DNA of 64,000 nucleotides from Bradyrhizobium sp. WBOS07 (GTDB lineage: Bacteria > Pseudomonadota > Alphaproteobacteria > Rhizobiales > Xanthobacteraceae), in the NCBI RefSeq assembly GCF_024585165.1, contig NZ_CP029008.1, positions 2,294,001-2,358,000 on the forward strand, read 5' to 3'. Position numbers and translations under genes: made by a program. The notes below the pieces were generated by a model. That model saw only the letters and a list, made by a program, of their open reading frames with translations. It was not told the origin of the DNA and searched no databases. Of this stretch, positions 1-8,986 are shown one piece after another; within the stretch, counting starts at the first letter, position 1, and each line of letters begins with the position of its first letter.

Positions 1-1322
1 ATCAGGCGGCTGCGCCCAAGGTCAGCTTCGTGTCACTCGGGTGTCCCAAGGCATTGGTGGATTCCGAGCGCATCATCACGCGCCTGCGCGCGGAGGGCTA
101 TGAGCTCGCGCGCAAGCACGACGGCGCCGACATCGTCATCGTCAACACCTGCGGCTTCCTCGACAGCGCCAAGCAGGAATCGCTGTCGGCAATCGGCGAG
201 GCCATGGCCGAGAACGGCAAGGTGATCGTGACCGGCTGCATGGGCGCGGAACCGGAAGCGATCGAGCAGGCCTATCCCGGCGTGCTCTCCATCACCGGCC
301 CGCAGCAATATGAGAGCGTGCTCGACGCCGTGCACCGCGCGCTGCCGCCGGCGCACAATCCGCATCTCGACCTGGTGCCGCCGCAGGGCATCAAGCTGAC
401 CCCGCGACACTACGCGTACCTGAAGATCTCCGAAGGCTGCAACAACCGCTGCACCTTCTGCATCATCCCGAAGCTGCGCGGCGACCTGGTCTCGCGCCCG
501 GCCAATGACGTGCTGCGCGAGGCCGAGCGCCTGGTCGGCGCCGGCGTCAAGGAGCTGCTCGTCATCTCGCAGGACACCTCGGCCTATGGCGTCGATCTGA
601 AATATGCCGAGAGCCCGTGGAAGGATCGCCAGGTCCGCGCCAAATTCCTCGACCTCGCCCGCGAGCTCGGCGAGCTCGGCGCCTGGGTCCGGCTGCAATA
701 TGTCTATCCCTACCCGCATGTCGACGAGGTCATTGCGCTGATGAACGAGGGCAAGGTGCTGCCCTATCTCGACATCCCGTTCCAGCATGCGAGCCCCGAC
801 GTCTTGAAGGCGATGAAGCGTCCGGCGGCGCAGGACAAGACGCTGGCGCGGATCAAGCGCTGGCGCGAGGAATGTCCTGATCTTGCCCTGCGCTCGACCT
901 TCATCGTCGGCTTCCCCGGCGAGACCGATGCCGACTTTGCCTATCTGCTCGACTGGCTCGACGAGGCCGAGATCGATCGTCTCGGCTGCTTCAAGTACGA
1001 GCCGGTGGCCGGCGCCACCTCGAACACAATCGAGAACCCGGTGCCCGAAGAGGTCAAGCAGGAGCGCTACAACGCGCTGATGGCCCGCCAGCAGAAGATC
1101 TCCGCGCGCCGGCTCAAGCGCAAGGTCGGTACGCGCCAGCAGATCATCATCGACGAGGTCGGACCGACCGTCGCCAAGGGCCGCTCCAAGGCCGACGCGC
1201 CGGAGATCGACGGCGCGGTGTATCTGACGAGCCGCCGCCCCCTGCGCGTCGGCGAGATCGTCACCGCCAAGATCGAGCGCGCGGATCAATACGACCTGCA
1301 CGGCAGCGTCGCGGGGTTCTGA
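1..1322 (+). CDS. rimO: Ribosomal protein S12 methylthiotransferase RimO (5' end outside window)
   Basis: RimO is a radical-SAM enzyme that methylthiolates an aspartate of ribosomal protein S12. Counting from the GTG at 30, the three N-terminal cluster cysteines are C5 (SLGCPK), C41 (NTCGF) and C70 (TGCMG). The radical-SAM triad is C137, C141 and C144 in CNNRCTFC, and a TRAM-like segment closes the protein. The frame stays open to the first bases of the window and encodes QAAAPKVSF just before the GTG, as expected for the N-terminal strand of this family, so the true start lies upstream. The gene is followed directly by a dispersed repeat. Confidence 0.95.
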   Translation, partial: QAAAPKVSFVSLGCPKALVDSERIITRLRAEGYELARKHDGADIVIVNTCGFLDSAKQESLSAIGEAMAENGKVIVTGCMGAEPEAIEQAYPGVLSITGPQQYESVLDAVHRALPPAHNPHLDLVPPQGIKLTPRHYAYLKISEGCNNRCTFCIIPKLRGDLVSRPANDVLREAERLVGAGVKELLVISQDTSAYGVDLKYAESPWKDRQVRAKFLDLARELGELGAWVRLQYVYPYPHVDEVIALMNEGKVLPYLDIPFQHASPDVLKAMKRPAAQDKTLARIKRWREECPDLALRSTFIVGFPGETDADFAYLLDWLDEAEIDRLGCFKYEPVAGATSNTIENPVPEEVKQERYNALMARQQKISARRLKRKVGTRQQIIIDEVGPTVAKGRSKADAPEIDGAVYLTSRRPLRVGEIVTAKIERADQYDLHGSVAGF

Positions 1323-1330
1323 GGGATCCC

Positions 1331-1414
1331 GTCATTGCGAGGAGCCCTTGCGACGAAGCAATCCAGAATCCCTCCGTTGCGGCAGTCTGGATGCTTCGAT
1401 GCGCTCGCAATGAC
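1331..1414. repeat. Dispersed inverted repeat (family A)
   Basis: The ends GTCATTGCGAGGAGC and GCTCGCAATGAC are imperfect inverted complements. The interior holds GAAGCAATCCAG and CTGGATGCTTCG in mirrored order. A second copy lies at 23411-23491. It sits in the gap between rimO and a convergent gene, where it could also form a stem-loop in the transcript. Confidence 0.75.
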
Positions 1415-1418
1415 GCCG

Positions 1419-2360
1419 TCAGGTCAGCCATTTCGGCACCCAGCGCTCCGGGCGCGGGGCACGGGCCAGATCGACCCTGGCTTCTGACAGCAGCGCCGGC
1501 TCGCCGTCGATGGTCGGGCGGACATCGTATGCGAAGTTCGGCATGACGCGGCCGTCCGCATGGAGGCCGAAATTCATCGCGTACCACAGCCCGAGTTCGG
1601 GCTGCGCGCGGCGCATCTCCTCGCGCAGATCGCGCAGCAGAGACTCGATCGATGCGGCCTCTTCGAACGGCTGCGGCCCGCGCGCGAGCACGCGCGCCTC
1701 GTACTGCTTGCCGACGATCGCGACCGCGAAGCGGGTCCGGTCCCAGGGCTTCTTGCCCTTGGGCAGATGCGCCGCCAGCCGCCAGCCGAGCTCGGCCATC
1801 AGCCGGTGATTGGCCCAATAATCCTCGCGCTCCCGGCTCCACTTCTCCATGAAACCGCGGAAGTCGGGCAGCTCCGCCGAAGTCTCCTCGACCGCCGTCG
1901 GCTCGCCATGCGGCCGTCCGGCGAGCCATTGCGCAAGCTCGACCGTCTGAGCCTCGACCTCGTCATGCGGCTTCAGATCGCTCCAGGCGTTGTCGAATTG
2001 CTGCGACGTCAATTTGGCGAGCAGCCCGTCGAGGCTCGGCGCCAGTAATTCGTAGGCGCCCTCCGATCCGAGCCCCACGATCGGCGGATTGTCGCGGTCG
2101 AGACCGGCGCCGTACCAGCCGCCGACGGCCGAACCATCCGGCAGCCGCATGAACAGCGAAAACCTGTCCCGCAACGGACTGCCGTCGACGATCGGCGCGT
2201 GATCTGAGAACTGGCCCTGCAGCGCAAAGCAGCCGACGCTGCCCCAAGGCCGCCCCTCCAGCCAGCCGGCAAAGTCGACCAGCAGCGGAGGCGCTTCGAT
2301 GCCCGGCGGAAATGCGCCGCGAATGCTGTCGAGGTCGATCGGATAAGACGTGTCGGACAA
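1419..2360 (-). CDS. Conserved-type hypothetical protein
   Basis: Product of about 313 residues that I do not recognise. It is acidic and rich in tryptophan and aromatic residues, with no signal peptide or membrane segment, so it is probably cytoplasmic. The convincing coding part starts around LSDTSYPIDLD. The frame is open up to 2621, but residues upstream are arginine-rich and look non-coding. I chose a TTG at 2360; a GTG at 2444 is the main alternative and neither has a strong Shine-Dalgarno. It converges with rimO across a repeat. Its alternating hydrophobic and aromatic pattern loosely recalls SMI1/KNR4-type proteins, but I see no diagnostic motif. Confidence 0.6.
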   Translation of the reverse strand: MSDTSYPIDLDSIRGAFPPGIEAPPLLVDFAGWLEGRPWGSVGCFALQGQFSDHAPIVDGSPLRDRFSLFMRLPDGSAVGGWYGAGLDRDNPPIVGLGSEGAYELLAPSLDGLLAKLTSQQFDNAWSDLKPHDEVEAQTVELAQWLAGRPHGEPTAVEETSAELPDFRGFMEKWSREREDYWANHRLMAELGWRLAAHLPKGKKPWDRTRFAVAIVGKQYEARVLARGPQPFEEAASIESLLRDLREEMRRAQPELGLWYAMNFGLHADGRVMPNFAYDVRPTIDGEPALLSEARVDLARAPRPERWVPKWLT

Positions 2361-2696
2361 GGCTGAAACTGTCTCGTTGGTCCCGCCCCTCTTGGTCTGA
2401 GCCGAGTTGCGTCCGGTTCGAACCAATTCGCGTATCTCGATCACAAACGCGCCAGCGAGGCGATGGTTTCTGGGGGCCAGACAATGAAATGGCGGGAAAC
2501 CAGCGGAATCCGGGAGCGGACGATACCCGCCCGATGACCACATCGACCTTGCTCGCAGGCTTCTTCCTCTTGGTTGCCGCGGCGCGACGCGCGCGGCTAC
2601 CAGCGATGTGTATTGTGACACTATAGTGCATTCACGCAGAGGTCACCGACTCGGCCTAACTCTGCCCGCGCTTCTCAACGCGAGCGAGGAACGAGG

Positions 2697-3335
2697 ATGA
2701 GCCTTTCGGGCATGCTGCGCACGCAGCGCTTCGACGATTACCGTCTCTGCCATCAAAGCACCGTCAACCAGACGCTGCATCTCTTCAGCGCCGTGATCTT
2801 CCTGTTCTGCTACGGGCTGCTGTTCGTAGACCCTGCGCTCGCCGGCATCGTCGGCTGGATTGCGATGCTGACGCGGCAGACCGGGCATTTCTTCTTCGAG
2901 CCGAACGGCTACGACGCCGTCAACGACGTCAGCAATGACTACAAGGAAGCGATCAAGGTCGGCTACAACCAGACCCGCAAGATCATCCTGCTGCTGGTAT
3001 GGGGCAGCGCGCCAATCGCGTTGTATGTCGATCCGACGCTGTTCGGACTTTTCGATCCGCCGGCCGGGCGTCTCGACTTCATCCGCCATGTCGGCACGCT
3101 CTGGCTCGCGATCGGCATCGGCGGCGGCCTTGCCCGCATGCTCCAGCTCTTCGCTACCCGCGACGTCACGACCGGTCTGGTCTGGGCGTTCAAGGTGCTG
3201 ACCGACCCATTCCACAACATCGCGCTGTACTGGAAATCGCCGCTCAAGCTGATGCGCGGCGAGCTGATCGACACCGCGATTGCCGACGCCGATTGGGGCG
3301 ACGAGGACGCCGAGGAAGCCGCTCACCTGACCTGA
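2697..3335 (+). CDS. Multi-pass membrane protein of unknown function
   Basis: 212 residues with about four hydrophobic segments: residues 29-60 (probably two helices), 97-115 and 130-150. An HQSTVNQTLH stretch lies just before the first segment and HFFFEPNGYD follows the second. The spacing of His and Asn residues loosely recalls DUF962/Mpo1-type enzymes, but this is only an impression. The tail is acidic (DADWGDEDAEEAA). The start is supported by GAGGAACGAGG directly upstream of the ATG. The gene stands alone, just upstream of the arginine-leader region. Confidence 0.75.
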   Translation: MSLSGMLRTQRFDDYRLCHQSTVNQTLHLFSAVIFLFCYGLLFVDPALAGIVGWIAMLTRQTGHFFFEPNGYDAVNDVSNDYKEAIKVGYNQTRKIILLLVWGSAPIALYVDPTLFGLFDPPAGRLDFIRHVGTLWLAIGIGGGLARMLQLFATRDVTTGLVWAFKVLTDPFHNIALYWKSPLKLMRGELIDTAIADADWGDEDAEEAAHLT

Positions 3336-3372
3336 CCGATGCACGCCGGGCGGGTGTCAGCAAAACGCCCGC

Positions 3373-3402
3373 TTGACAAGCCCAGGCATTGGCATGTATT
3401 GC
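3373..3402 (+). promoter_or_regulatory. Predicted promoter of the arginine leader
   Basis: A perfect TTGACA at 3373-3378 is followed 18 bases later by TATTGC (3397-3402); TGTATT with a 16-base spacer is an alternative. Transcription would start within a few bases of the ATG at 3411. No Shine-Dalgarno lies between, so the leader would be translated from a leaderless mRNA. Confidence 0.55.
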
Positions 3403-3410
3403 CGCGCCCC

Positions 3411-3500
3411 ATGATCAACCGGACCAACCAGCGCACCGCCATGCTCCGCCGTCGCTCCCGCGACGACGAGAGGGTGCGCCATGTCCGACGACGCCGCTGA
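3411..3500 (+). CDS. Arginine-rich leader peptide upstream of argD
   Basis: 29-codon ORF, ATG to TGA, with 12 arginines: positions 4, 8, 13-15, 17, 21, 23 and 26-29. The runs are RRR at 3447-3455 and RRRR at 3486-3497, immediately before the stop. The product starts MINRTNQRTAML and has no recognisable fold. It lies 102 bases before an acetylornithine aminotransferase gene and overlaps the competing RNA stems described in the next entry. It is inferred to be a regulatory leader whose translation senses charged tRNA-Arg. No Shine-Dalgarno is visible, consistent with leaderless translation. Confidence 0.7.
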   Translation: MINRTNQRTAMLRRRSRDDERVRHVRRRR

Positions 3501-3567
3501 ACCACTAGAATTCAGCCGAGGTTTTCGAGAAGGCCGCACCCGCAAGGTGCGGCCTTTCTGCTTTTTG
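3431..3567 (+). promoter_or_regulatory. Arginine attenuator: 1:2, 2:3 and 3:4 stems with intrinsic terminator
   Basis: Four segments can pair in mutually exclusive ways. Segment 1 GCGCACC (3431-3437) pairs perfectly with GGTGCGC (3473-3479). Segment 2 GGGTGCG (3472-3478) pairs perfectly with CGCACCC (3535-3541). The terminator is AGGCCGCACC (3531-3540) with GGTGCGGCCT (3546-3555), ten perfect pairs and a five-base loop, followed by a T-rich stretch to 3567. A ribosome paused at Arg codons 13-15 would cover segment 1, free segment 2 for the antiterminator and allow read-through into argD. With plentiful Arg-tRNA the terminator would win. The pairing is read directly; the mechanism is inferred. 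Confidence 0.75.
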
Positions 3568-3602
3568 CGCCCGTTTTCCACCCGCCTCCAGAGGAGTTCG
3601 AC

Positions 3603-4793
3603 ATGACGACGCATCCGTACGACGCGCTGATGGACATCACCGCACGGCCGAAAGCCGTGTTCGTCCGCGGCGCCGGCTCCTATCTCTGGGACGACGGCCG
3701 CAAGCGCTATCTCGACTTCGTGCAGGGCTGGGCCGTGAACTGCCTCGGCCATTCCCCGCCGGCCGTCGCCGACGCGCTTAGCTCGCAGGCCAAGCGGCTG
3801 TTGACGCCGAGCCCGGCCTTCTACAACGAGCCGAGCCTGAAGCTGGCCGCGGCGCTGGTCGGGGCCAGCGCGTTCGACCAGGTGTTCTTCGCCAATTCCG
3901 GCGCGGAGGCCAATGAAGGCGCGATCAAGCTCGCGCGCAAGTTCGGCAGCCTGCACAAGGGCGGCGCGTTCGAGATCATCAGCTTCGAAGGCGGCTTCCA
4001 CGGCAGGACGCTGGCGACGATGTCGGCCTCCGGCAAGAAAGCGTTCGAGCCGCTGTTCGAACCGAAGGTCGCGGGCTTCAAGAAGGCCAAGCTCAACGAC
4101 ATCGCCTCGGTCGAGAGGCTGATCAACGCCAACACCGTCGCCGTGATGCTGGAGCCGATCCAGGGTGAATCAGGCGTGTGGCCGGCAACCGATGCGTTCC
4201 TGCAGCAGCTACGCGCGCTGACCGAGGCGCACGGCCTGCTGCTCATCTTCGACGAGATCCAGACCGGCATGGGCCGGACCGGAAAACTCTTCCACTACAA
4301 GCACACCGGCATCGCGCCGGACATCATGACGCTCGGCAAGGGCATCGGCGGCGGCGTGCCGCTCGCAGCCCTGCTCGCGACCGAACGCGCCTCCTGCTTC
4401 GAGCACGGCGACCAGGGCGGCACGTTCAACGGCAACCCGATCATGTGCGCTGCCGGCCTCGCGGTGCTCGAGGCGGTCAAGAAGCCCGACTTCCTCAAAC
4501 AGGTCGCCGAGACCGGCCTCTTGCTGGAAAGCGAGCTGCAGAAGGTCTCGGCCCGGCACGGCCTTGGCGGCGTGCGCGGACGCGGCCTGCTGCTCGCGCT
4601 CGACCTCAAGCTGCCGATCGCGCCGGGCATCGTCGCGCAGGCGTTCGAGGCCGGCGTGCTGCTCAACGCGCCGCAACTCGACACGCTGCGCTTCATGCCG
4701 GCGTTGAACGTCGCGAAGGCCGAGATTGCCGAGATGATCGATTGCCTCGACGGGATCCTGACCAAGGCCGGCGCGGCACGGCGGGTCGCCTAA
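3603..4793 (+). CDS. argD: Acetylornithine aminotransferase (class III PLP enzyme)
   Basis: 396 residues, usual for ArgD. It transfers an amino group between N-acetylornithine and 2-oxoglutarate in arginine synthesis. Visible family features are [14 protein letters not shown], the GFHGRT turn, LEPIQGE, the cofactor aspartate in [13 protein letters not shown], and the Schiff-base lysine in [14 protein letters not shown]. The start follows GAGGAG with good spacing. ArgD, ornithine and GABA aminotransferases share this fold. The length, the motifs and the arginine-rich attenuator immediately upstream favour the arginine pathway. It is followed by an inverted repeat and a convergent gene, so it is monocistronic. 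Confidence 0.9.
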   Translation: MTTHPYDALMDITARPKAVFVRGAGSYLWDDGRKRYLDFVQGWAVNCLGHSPPAVADALSSQAKRLLTPSPAFYNEPSLKLAAALVGASAFDQVFFANSGAEANEGAIKLARKFGSLHKGGAFEIISFEGGFHGRTLATMSASGKKAFEPLFEPKVAGFKKAKLNDIASVERLINANTVAVMLEPIQGESGVWPATDAFLQQLRALTEAHGLLLIFDEIQTGMGRTGKLFHYKHTGIAPDIMTLGKGIGGGVPLAALLATERASCFEHGDQGGTFNGNPIMCAAGLAVLEAVKKPDFLKQVAETGLLLESELQKVSARHGLGGVRGRGLLLALDLKLPIAPGIVAQAFEAGVLLNAPQLDTLRFMPALNVAKAEIAEMIDCLDGILTKAGAARRVA

Positions 4794-4798
4794 GGTGG

Positions 4799-4877
4799 CG
4801 TAGGGTGGGCAAAGCGAAGCGTGCCCACCATTCAGAAGTGGTGGGCACGGCGCTTCGCGCCTTTGCCCACCCTACGA
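4799..4877. repeat. Dispersed inverted repeat (family B)
   Basis: Arms CGTAGGGTGGGCAAAGCG and its complement (GCCTTTGCCCACCCTACG side) enclose GTGCCCACCA / TGGTGGGCAC, giving a long stem-loop between argD and the convergent quinone oxidoreductase gene. A diverged second copy lies at 16219-16310. It may also act as a terminator for both genes. Confidence 0.85.
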
Positions 4878-4898
4878 GACCTCAACGGTAACGGCGAG

Positions 4899-5873
4899 TC
4901 ACGGCTTCAAGATCGACGCGCCCGTGGTCTTGCGGCTTTCGAGATCGATATGCGCTTTCGCGGCGTCCTTGAGCGCGTAGGCGTGGTTGATCGGCACATG
5001 TAGCTTGCCGTTGATGACGGCGGCAAACAGCGTGTCGGCGCCTTCCAGCAGCTCCTTGCGCGTGCCGACGTAATCGTTGAGCTTCGGCCGTGTCGCGAAC
5101 AGCGAGCCGTGATTGTTGAGCTCGGCGATCGCGAACGGCGGCACCGGACCCGAGGCGTTGCCGAACGAGACGAACATGCCGCGCGGCTTCAGGCAGGACA
5201 GCGAGCCCGGGAAGGTCGCCTTGCCGACGCCGTCATAGACGACGTCGCAGCCCTCGTTGCGGCTGATCTGCTTGACGCGCGCGACGAAATCCTCCTCGTT
5301 GTAGAGGATGACGTGGTCGCAGCCGTTGGCCTCGGCGAGCTCGGCCTTCTCGCGCGAGCCGACCGTGCCGATGACGTGGGCGCCGAGCGCCCTCGCCCAT
5401 TGGCAGGCGAGCAGGCCGATGCCGCCGGCGGCGGCGTGGACCAGCACGCGGTGATGCGGCTCGACCTTGAAGGTCTTGTGCAGGAGATACCAGACGGTCA
5501 GCCCCTTCAGCATCAGCACCGCACCTTGCTCGTGGGTGATGTGGTCGGGCAGCTTGACCAGCTTCTCCCAGGGGATGTTGCGCTCGCCGGTATAGGCGCC
5601 GAGATTGTGATAATAGGCGACGCGGTCACCGGGATGAAAGTTCGTAACGCCGGGCCCGACCGCGACCACCTCGCCCGAGGCCTCGTTGCCGGCGATGAAG
5701 GGCAGCCCCGGCGCCTTGTAGAGCCCGGTGCGATAGTAGACGTCGATGAAGTTCAGGCCGACCGCGTGCTGGCGGATCCGCACCTCGCCGGGCCCGGGCG
5801 CCGGCACGTCGACGCTCTCATAGACCAGGGCTTCGGGGCCTCCGACCTTGTGCACACGGACCGCTTTGGTCAT
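4899..5873 (-). CDS. NADPH:quinone oxidoreductase, zinc-free MDR family
   Basis: 324 residues from the ATG at 5873, which follows AGGAGG with good spacing; 19 further upstream codons are open but lack such a site. The medium-chain dehydrogenase layout is clear: N-terminal GroES-like domain with GNEASGEVVAVG, then a nucleotide-binding domain with VHAAAGGIG. There is no zinc-binding cysteine cluster, which is typical of the QOR/zeta-crystallin branch that reduces quinones using NADPH. The precise substrate cannot be read from sequence. It is transcribed in the same direction as terC and pcs but lies about 75 bases downstream, so operon membership is uncertain. Confidence 0.88.
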   Translation of the reverse strand: MTKAVRVHKVGGPEALVYESVDVPAPGPGEVRIRQHAVGLNFIDVYYRTGLYKAPGLPFIAGNEASGEVVAVGPGVTNFHPGDRVAYYHNLGAYTGERNIPWEKLVKLPDHITHEQGAVLMLKGLTVWYLLHKTFKVEPHHRVLVHAAAGGIGLLACQWARALGAHVIGTVGSREKAELAEANGCDHVILYNEEDFVARVKQISRNEGCDVVYDGVGKATFPGSLSCLKPRGMFVSFGNASGPVPPFAIAELNNHGSLFATRPKLNDYVGTRKELLEGADTLFAAVINGKLHVPINHAYALKDAAKAHIDLESRKTTGASILKP

Positions 5874-5949
5874 CGCCTGACCTCCTGTTCTCCAAGGCGC
5901 AAGCGAAAGACATCGCGCCCACCTTGTCAACTCGATGCAGCTGGAACGC

Positions 5950-6684
5950 CTAAACCGACGGCGTGCCGGACCTCTTGCGATTGCGCCTGGCCAGCACGTT
6001 GAAGAATTCGACCGCCGCCGAGAACGCGATCGCGAAGTAGATATAGCCGCGGGGAATGTGGAACTGGAATCCGTCCGCGACCAGCGCGACGCCGATCAGC
6101 ACCAGGAAGGCGAGTGCCAGCATCTTCGTGGTCGGATGCTCCGCGACGAAGCGCGCCACCGGACCCGCCGAAACGTACATGACCGCGCAGGCAATCACGA
6201 CCGCCGCGACCATGATCCGGATGTCCTCCGCCATGCCGATTGCGGTGATGATCGAATCCAGGGAGAACACGAGGTCGACGACGATGATCTGGACAATCAC
6301 CCAGAAGAAGGCGCTGCCTGTGGACTTGTTCTCGTTCCGGCCGTGATCGGACTCGACCTCACCGTGAATCTCATGCGTCGCCTTGGCGATCAAAAACAGG
6401 CCGCCGCCGATCAGGATCAGGTCGCGCCAGGAGAAAGCCTGCCCCGCAACCGAGAACACCGGCGCGGTCAGACCGATCAGCCAGACCAGCAGACTGAGCA
6501 GGATGAGGCGGAAGACCAGCGCCAGCGCGAGGCCGATCTGGCGGGCGCGGTGCGCCTGCTGCTCGGGAAGGCGCGAGACGAGCACCGAGATGAAGATGAC
6601 GTTGTCGATGCCGAGCACGATCTCGAGCGCCGTCAAGGTGAACAGCGCGGCCCAGGCTTCGGGGCTGGTGATGAGGTCGGTCAT
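5950..6684 (-). CDS. TerC/YjbE-family integral membrane protein
   Basis: 244 residues with about seven hydrophobic helices. Two conserved acidic motifs, LEIVLGIDNVIFISVL near the N-terminus and VDLVFSLDSIITAIGM in the middle, are the signature of TerC proteins, linked in other bacteria to manganese export or metal resistance. The ATG overlaps the stop of the upstream pcs gene by four bases (ATGA), so the two are probably translationally coupled. The C-terminus is basic (RRNRKRSG). The ligand is unknown. Confidence 0.88.
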   Translation of the reverse strand: MTDLITSPEAWAALFTLTALEIVLGIDNVIFISVLVSRLPEQQAHRARQIGLALALVFRLILLSLLVWLIGLTAPVFSVAGQAFSWRDLILIGGGLFLIAKATHEIHGEVESDHGRNENKSTGSAFFWVIVQIIVVDLVFSLDSIITAIGMAEDIRIMVAAVVIACAVMYVSAGPVARFVAEHPTTKMLALAFLVLIGVALVADGFQFHIPRGYIYFAIAFSAAVEFFNVLARRNRKRSGTPSV

Positions 6685-7406
6685 GCGAAGGATCGCACCA
6701 ATCGTATCAAGGCATCGCTGAAGCTGATCCAGAGCGCGATGGCGCAGAGCACGATGGTGACGCCGGTACCGACGCGAAAGTCCATCTCCAGCACGTAGAG
6801 GGCGAGCACCGCCCAGATCGCGATCAGCGACATCGTCAGCCAGCGCAGCCGCACGACGCGGACCGGATGCAGCACGTGAAACGGCACGAAGGTCAGCACG
6901 ACCAGCGCGGTCACCAGCAGCGTCGACCACAGCGGCGGCCAGTGCAGCAGGAACAGGTAGAACGCCGCCGCATTCCACAGCGCCGGGAAGCCACGGAAAT
7001 GATTGTCGTCCGCCTTCATGCGCAAATCGGCGAAATATAAGGCGCTGGTGACGATGATGGCGACGCCGAGCAAGGGAGCCGCGACGGGCAGCAACAGGCC
7101 GCTGGCCACGATCGCATAGGCCGGCACGAACACATAGGTGACGAAGTCGACCACGAGATCGAGCACGTCGCCCGACCAGTTCGGCTGCACGTTCTTGACG
7201 TCGAGCCGGCGCGCGATCGGACCGTCGATCGCGTCGATGATCAGGGCGACGCCGAGCCATTGAAACATCGCCGCCCAGTGCTCGCGCACGGCCTCCAGCA
7301 TCGCCAGCAGCGCGATCGCCGCGCCGAACGCGGTGAAGATGTGCACCGAGAAGGCCGCGGCGCGGATCGCGGGCGTGGGCTTCAGGGAATCCTCTTGGCT
7401 ATCCAT
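6681..7406 (-). CDS. pcs: Phosphatidylcholine synthase
   Basis: 241 residues from the ATG at 7406. Pcs condenses CDP-diacylglycerol with choline to make phosphatidylcholine, an abundant lipid in rhizobia. The protein shows about eight membrane segments and the CDP-alcohol phosphotransferase signature in the form seen in Pcs: DG-PI-AR, a 12-residue gap, then G-DVL-D-LVV-D. The 12-residue gap separates Pcs from the classic 8-residue spacing. It comes first in an apparent two-gene unit with the TerC gene. The frame extends to 7481, but the added residues do not look like part of the family. Confidence 0.9.
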   Translation of the reverse strand: MDSQEDSLKPTPAIRAAAFSVHIFTAFGAAIALLAMLEAVREHWAAMFQWLGVALIIDAIDGPIARRLDVKNVQPNWSGDVLDLVVDFVTYVFVPAYAIVASGLLLPVAAPLLGVAIIVTSALYFADLRMKADDNHFRGFPALWNAAAFYLFLLHWPPLWSTLLVTALVVLTFVPFHVLHPVRVVRLRWLTMSLIAIWAVLALYVLEMDFRVGTGVTIVLCAIALWISFSDALIRLVRSFA

Positions 7407-7534
7407 GGCTCCTGCTATCAGAATGAGGTCGATTTGCACATCCGCCATTGCGGCGCGCCGTCGCACACTTGGCCACGACATGGGACACCATCAGCGGGCT
7501 TGAATTTGCCACGGGGCGTGTCATGTGTCGTTTC

Positions 7535-8719
7535 ATGACAGACGCCTCGACACTTTATGACACCGCCGTGATCGGCGGCGGGCCGGCGGGGCTTGCCGCG
7601 GCGATCGCGCTGGCACAGGCGGGTGGCCGGACTGCATTGGTGGCGCGTCGTGCTCCCTATGCCGACAATCGCACCACCGCATTGCTCGGTGCCTCCGTCG
7701 ACCTCCTGGAGACGCTCGACGTCTGGTCGCGCTGCAGGGACAAGGCGGCCGCGCTCGAGGTCATGCGCCTCGTCGACGACACCGGCCGGTTGTTCCGCGC
7801 GCCGGAGGTCCGGTTCTCCTGTCACGAAATCGCGCTGGATGCCTTCGGCTACAACATCGACAACCGCTCGCTGATGCTGGCGCTGGAAGAACGTGCGGCC
7901 GAGCTGCCCAATCTCGTCCGTTTCGACGACGAAGCCGAAAGCATCGTCGTCGAGGCCGAAGACGTCGCCATCCGGACGGCCTCCGCCCAGTTTCTCGCGG
8001 CCCTCCTCGTGGTCGGCGCCGACGGCCGGCATTCGCTGTGCCGGGAGGCTGCCCGCATCGACGTGTCGCGGCGCGAGCTCAACCAGACCGCGCTGACCTT
8101 CAACGTCGGCCACACCAGGCCGCATCGCAACGTCTCGACCGAGTTCCACACGCCGCACGGTCCGTGCGTGTTCGTGCCCCTGCCCGGCGACCGCTCTAGC
8201 GTCGTCTGGGTCTCGGCTCCGGCCGAGGCCGAGCGGCTGCGGAGCCTCGATGACGCCGAGCTGTCCGCGGCGGTCGAGAGGCAGTCACATTCGATCCTGG
8301 GACGGATGAGCGTGGAGCCCGGACGCAACCTGTTCCCGCTGGCGATCGAACGTCCAAAATCCTTCGGCCGCGACCGTATCGCGCTGGTCGGCGAAGCCGC
8401 CCATGTGGTTCCCCCGATCGGCGCCCAGGGCCTCAATCTCGGCCTGCGCGATGCCGCCGACATCGCGCGGCTTGCCGGGGAAGCGGTCGCCGCGGGCCAG
8501 GATCCCGGCGCGGACGAGGTGCTCACGCGCTACGACCGGGCGCGGCGTCCGGACATCCTGAGCCGCACGTTTGCGATCGACATTGCCAACCGCTCCCTGC
8601 TGAACGATTTCCTGGCGCTGCAGCCGGTCCGCGCTGCCGGCATGCACCTGCTCGGCGCCATCGGCCCGCTCCGGCGCTTTGCAATGCGCGAGGGCCTGAC
8701 GCCGACTTGGCGAAGGTAG
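7535..8719 (+). CDS. UbiH/UbiF-type FAD-dependent monooxygenase
   Basis: 394 residues from the ATG at 7535 (another ATG lies at 7523). The dinucleotide-binding motif GGGPAGLAAAIALAQAG starts around residue 14, an ADGRHSLCR motif lies in the middle, and the flavin-ribityl motif ALVGEAAHVVPPIGAQG is near residue 290. These define the ubiquinone-type aromatic hydroxylases. GEAAH replaces the more common GDAAH. It probably hydroxylates the ubiquinone ring, but related monooxygenases act on other aromatics, so I give no symbol. It is divergent from pcs. Confidence 0.82.
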   Translation: MTDASTLYDTAVIGGGPAGLAAAIALAQAGGRTALVARRAPYADNRTTALLGASVDLLETLDVWSRCRDKAAALEVMRLVDDTGRLFRAPEVRFSCHEIALDAFGYNIDNRSLMLALEERAAELPNLVRFDDEAESIVVEAEDVAIRTASAQFLAALLVVGADGRHSLCREAARIDVSRRELNQTALTFNVGHTRPHRNVSTEFHTPHGPCVFVPLPGDRSSVVWVSAPAEAERLRSLDDAELSAAVERQSHSILGRMSVEPGRNLFPLAIERPKSFGRDRIALVGEAAHVVPPIGAQGLNLGLRDAADIARLAGEAVAAGQDPGADEVLTRYDRARRPDILSRTFAIDIANRSLLNDFLALQPVRAAGMHLLGAIGPLRRFAMREGLTPTWRR

Positions 8720-8758
8720 CTGTTAGGTTGAACAAATTGGCCGCAAGCTCGGTGCAAC

Positions 8759-8962
8759 CTCTCCCGCTTGCGGGGGAGGTCGGCGCGAAGCGCCGGGTGG
8801 GGGCTCCCTCCCTTTAGGGAGTTTCTCCGCAGACCTCGGACAATCCCGATGCGGAAATACCCCCTCCCCAACCCTCCCCCGCAAGCGGGAGAGGGAGCGC
8901 ACCGTCTCCGTGGAGAAGAACTCCCCAACCCTCCCCCGCAAGCGGGAGAGGGAGCGCACCGT
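8759..8962. repeat. Clustered repeat (family C) with 42-base direct copies
   Basis: Two identical 42-base units lie at 8864-8905 and 8921-8962, each holding CCCTCCCCCGCAAGCGGGAG. A reverse-oriented partial copy (CTCCCGCTTGCGGGGGAG) begins at 8760. The units are themselves hairpin-prone (CCCGCAAGCGGG). This accounts for nearly all of the 267-base gap between the UbiH-type gene and the AEC permease gene. Confidence 0.85.
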
Positions 8963-8986
8963 TTGCGTTGCAAGAGGCTTCAGCCC

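Noticed and set aside
5950..6720. Manganese riboswitch before the TerC gene
   Set aside because: The gene overlaps pcs and has no leader of its own.
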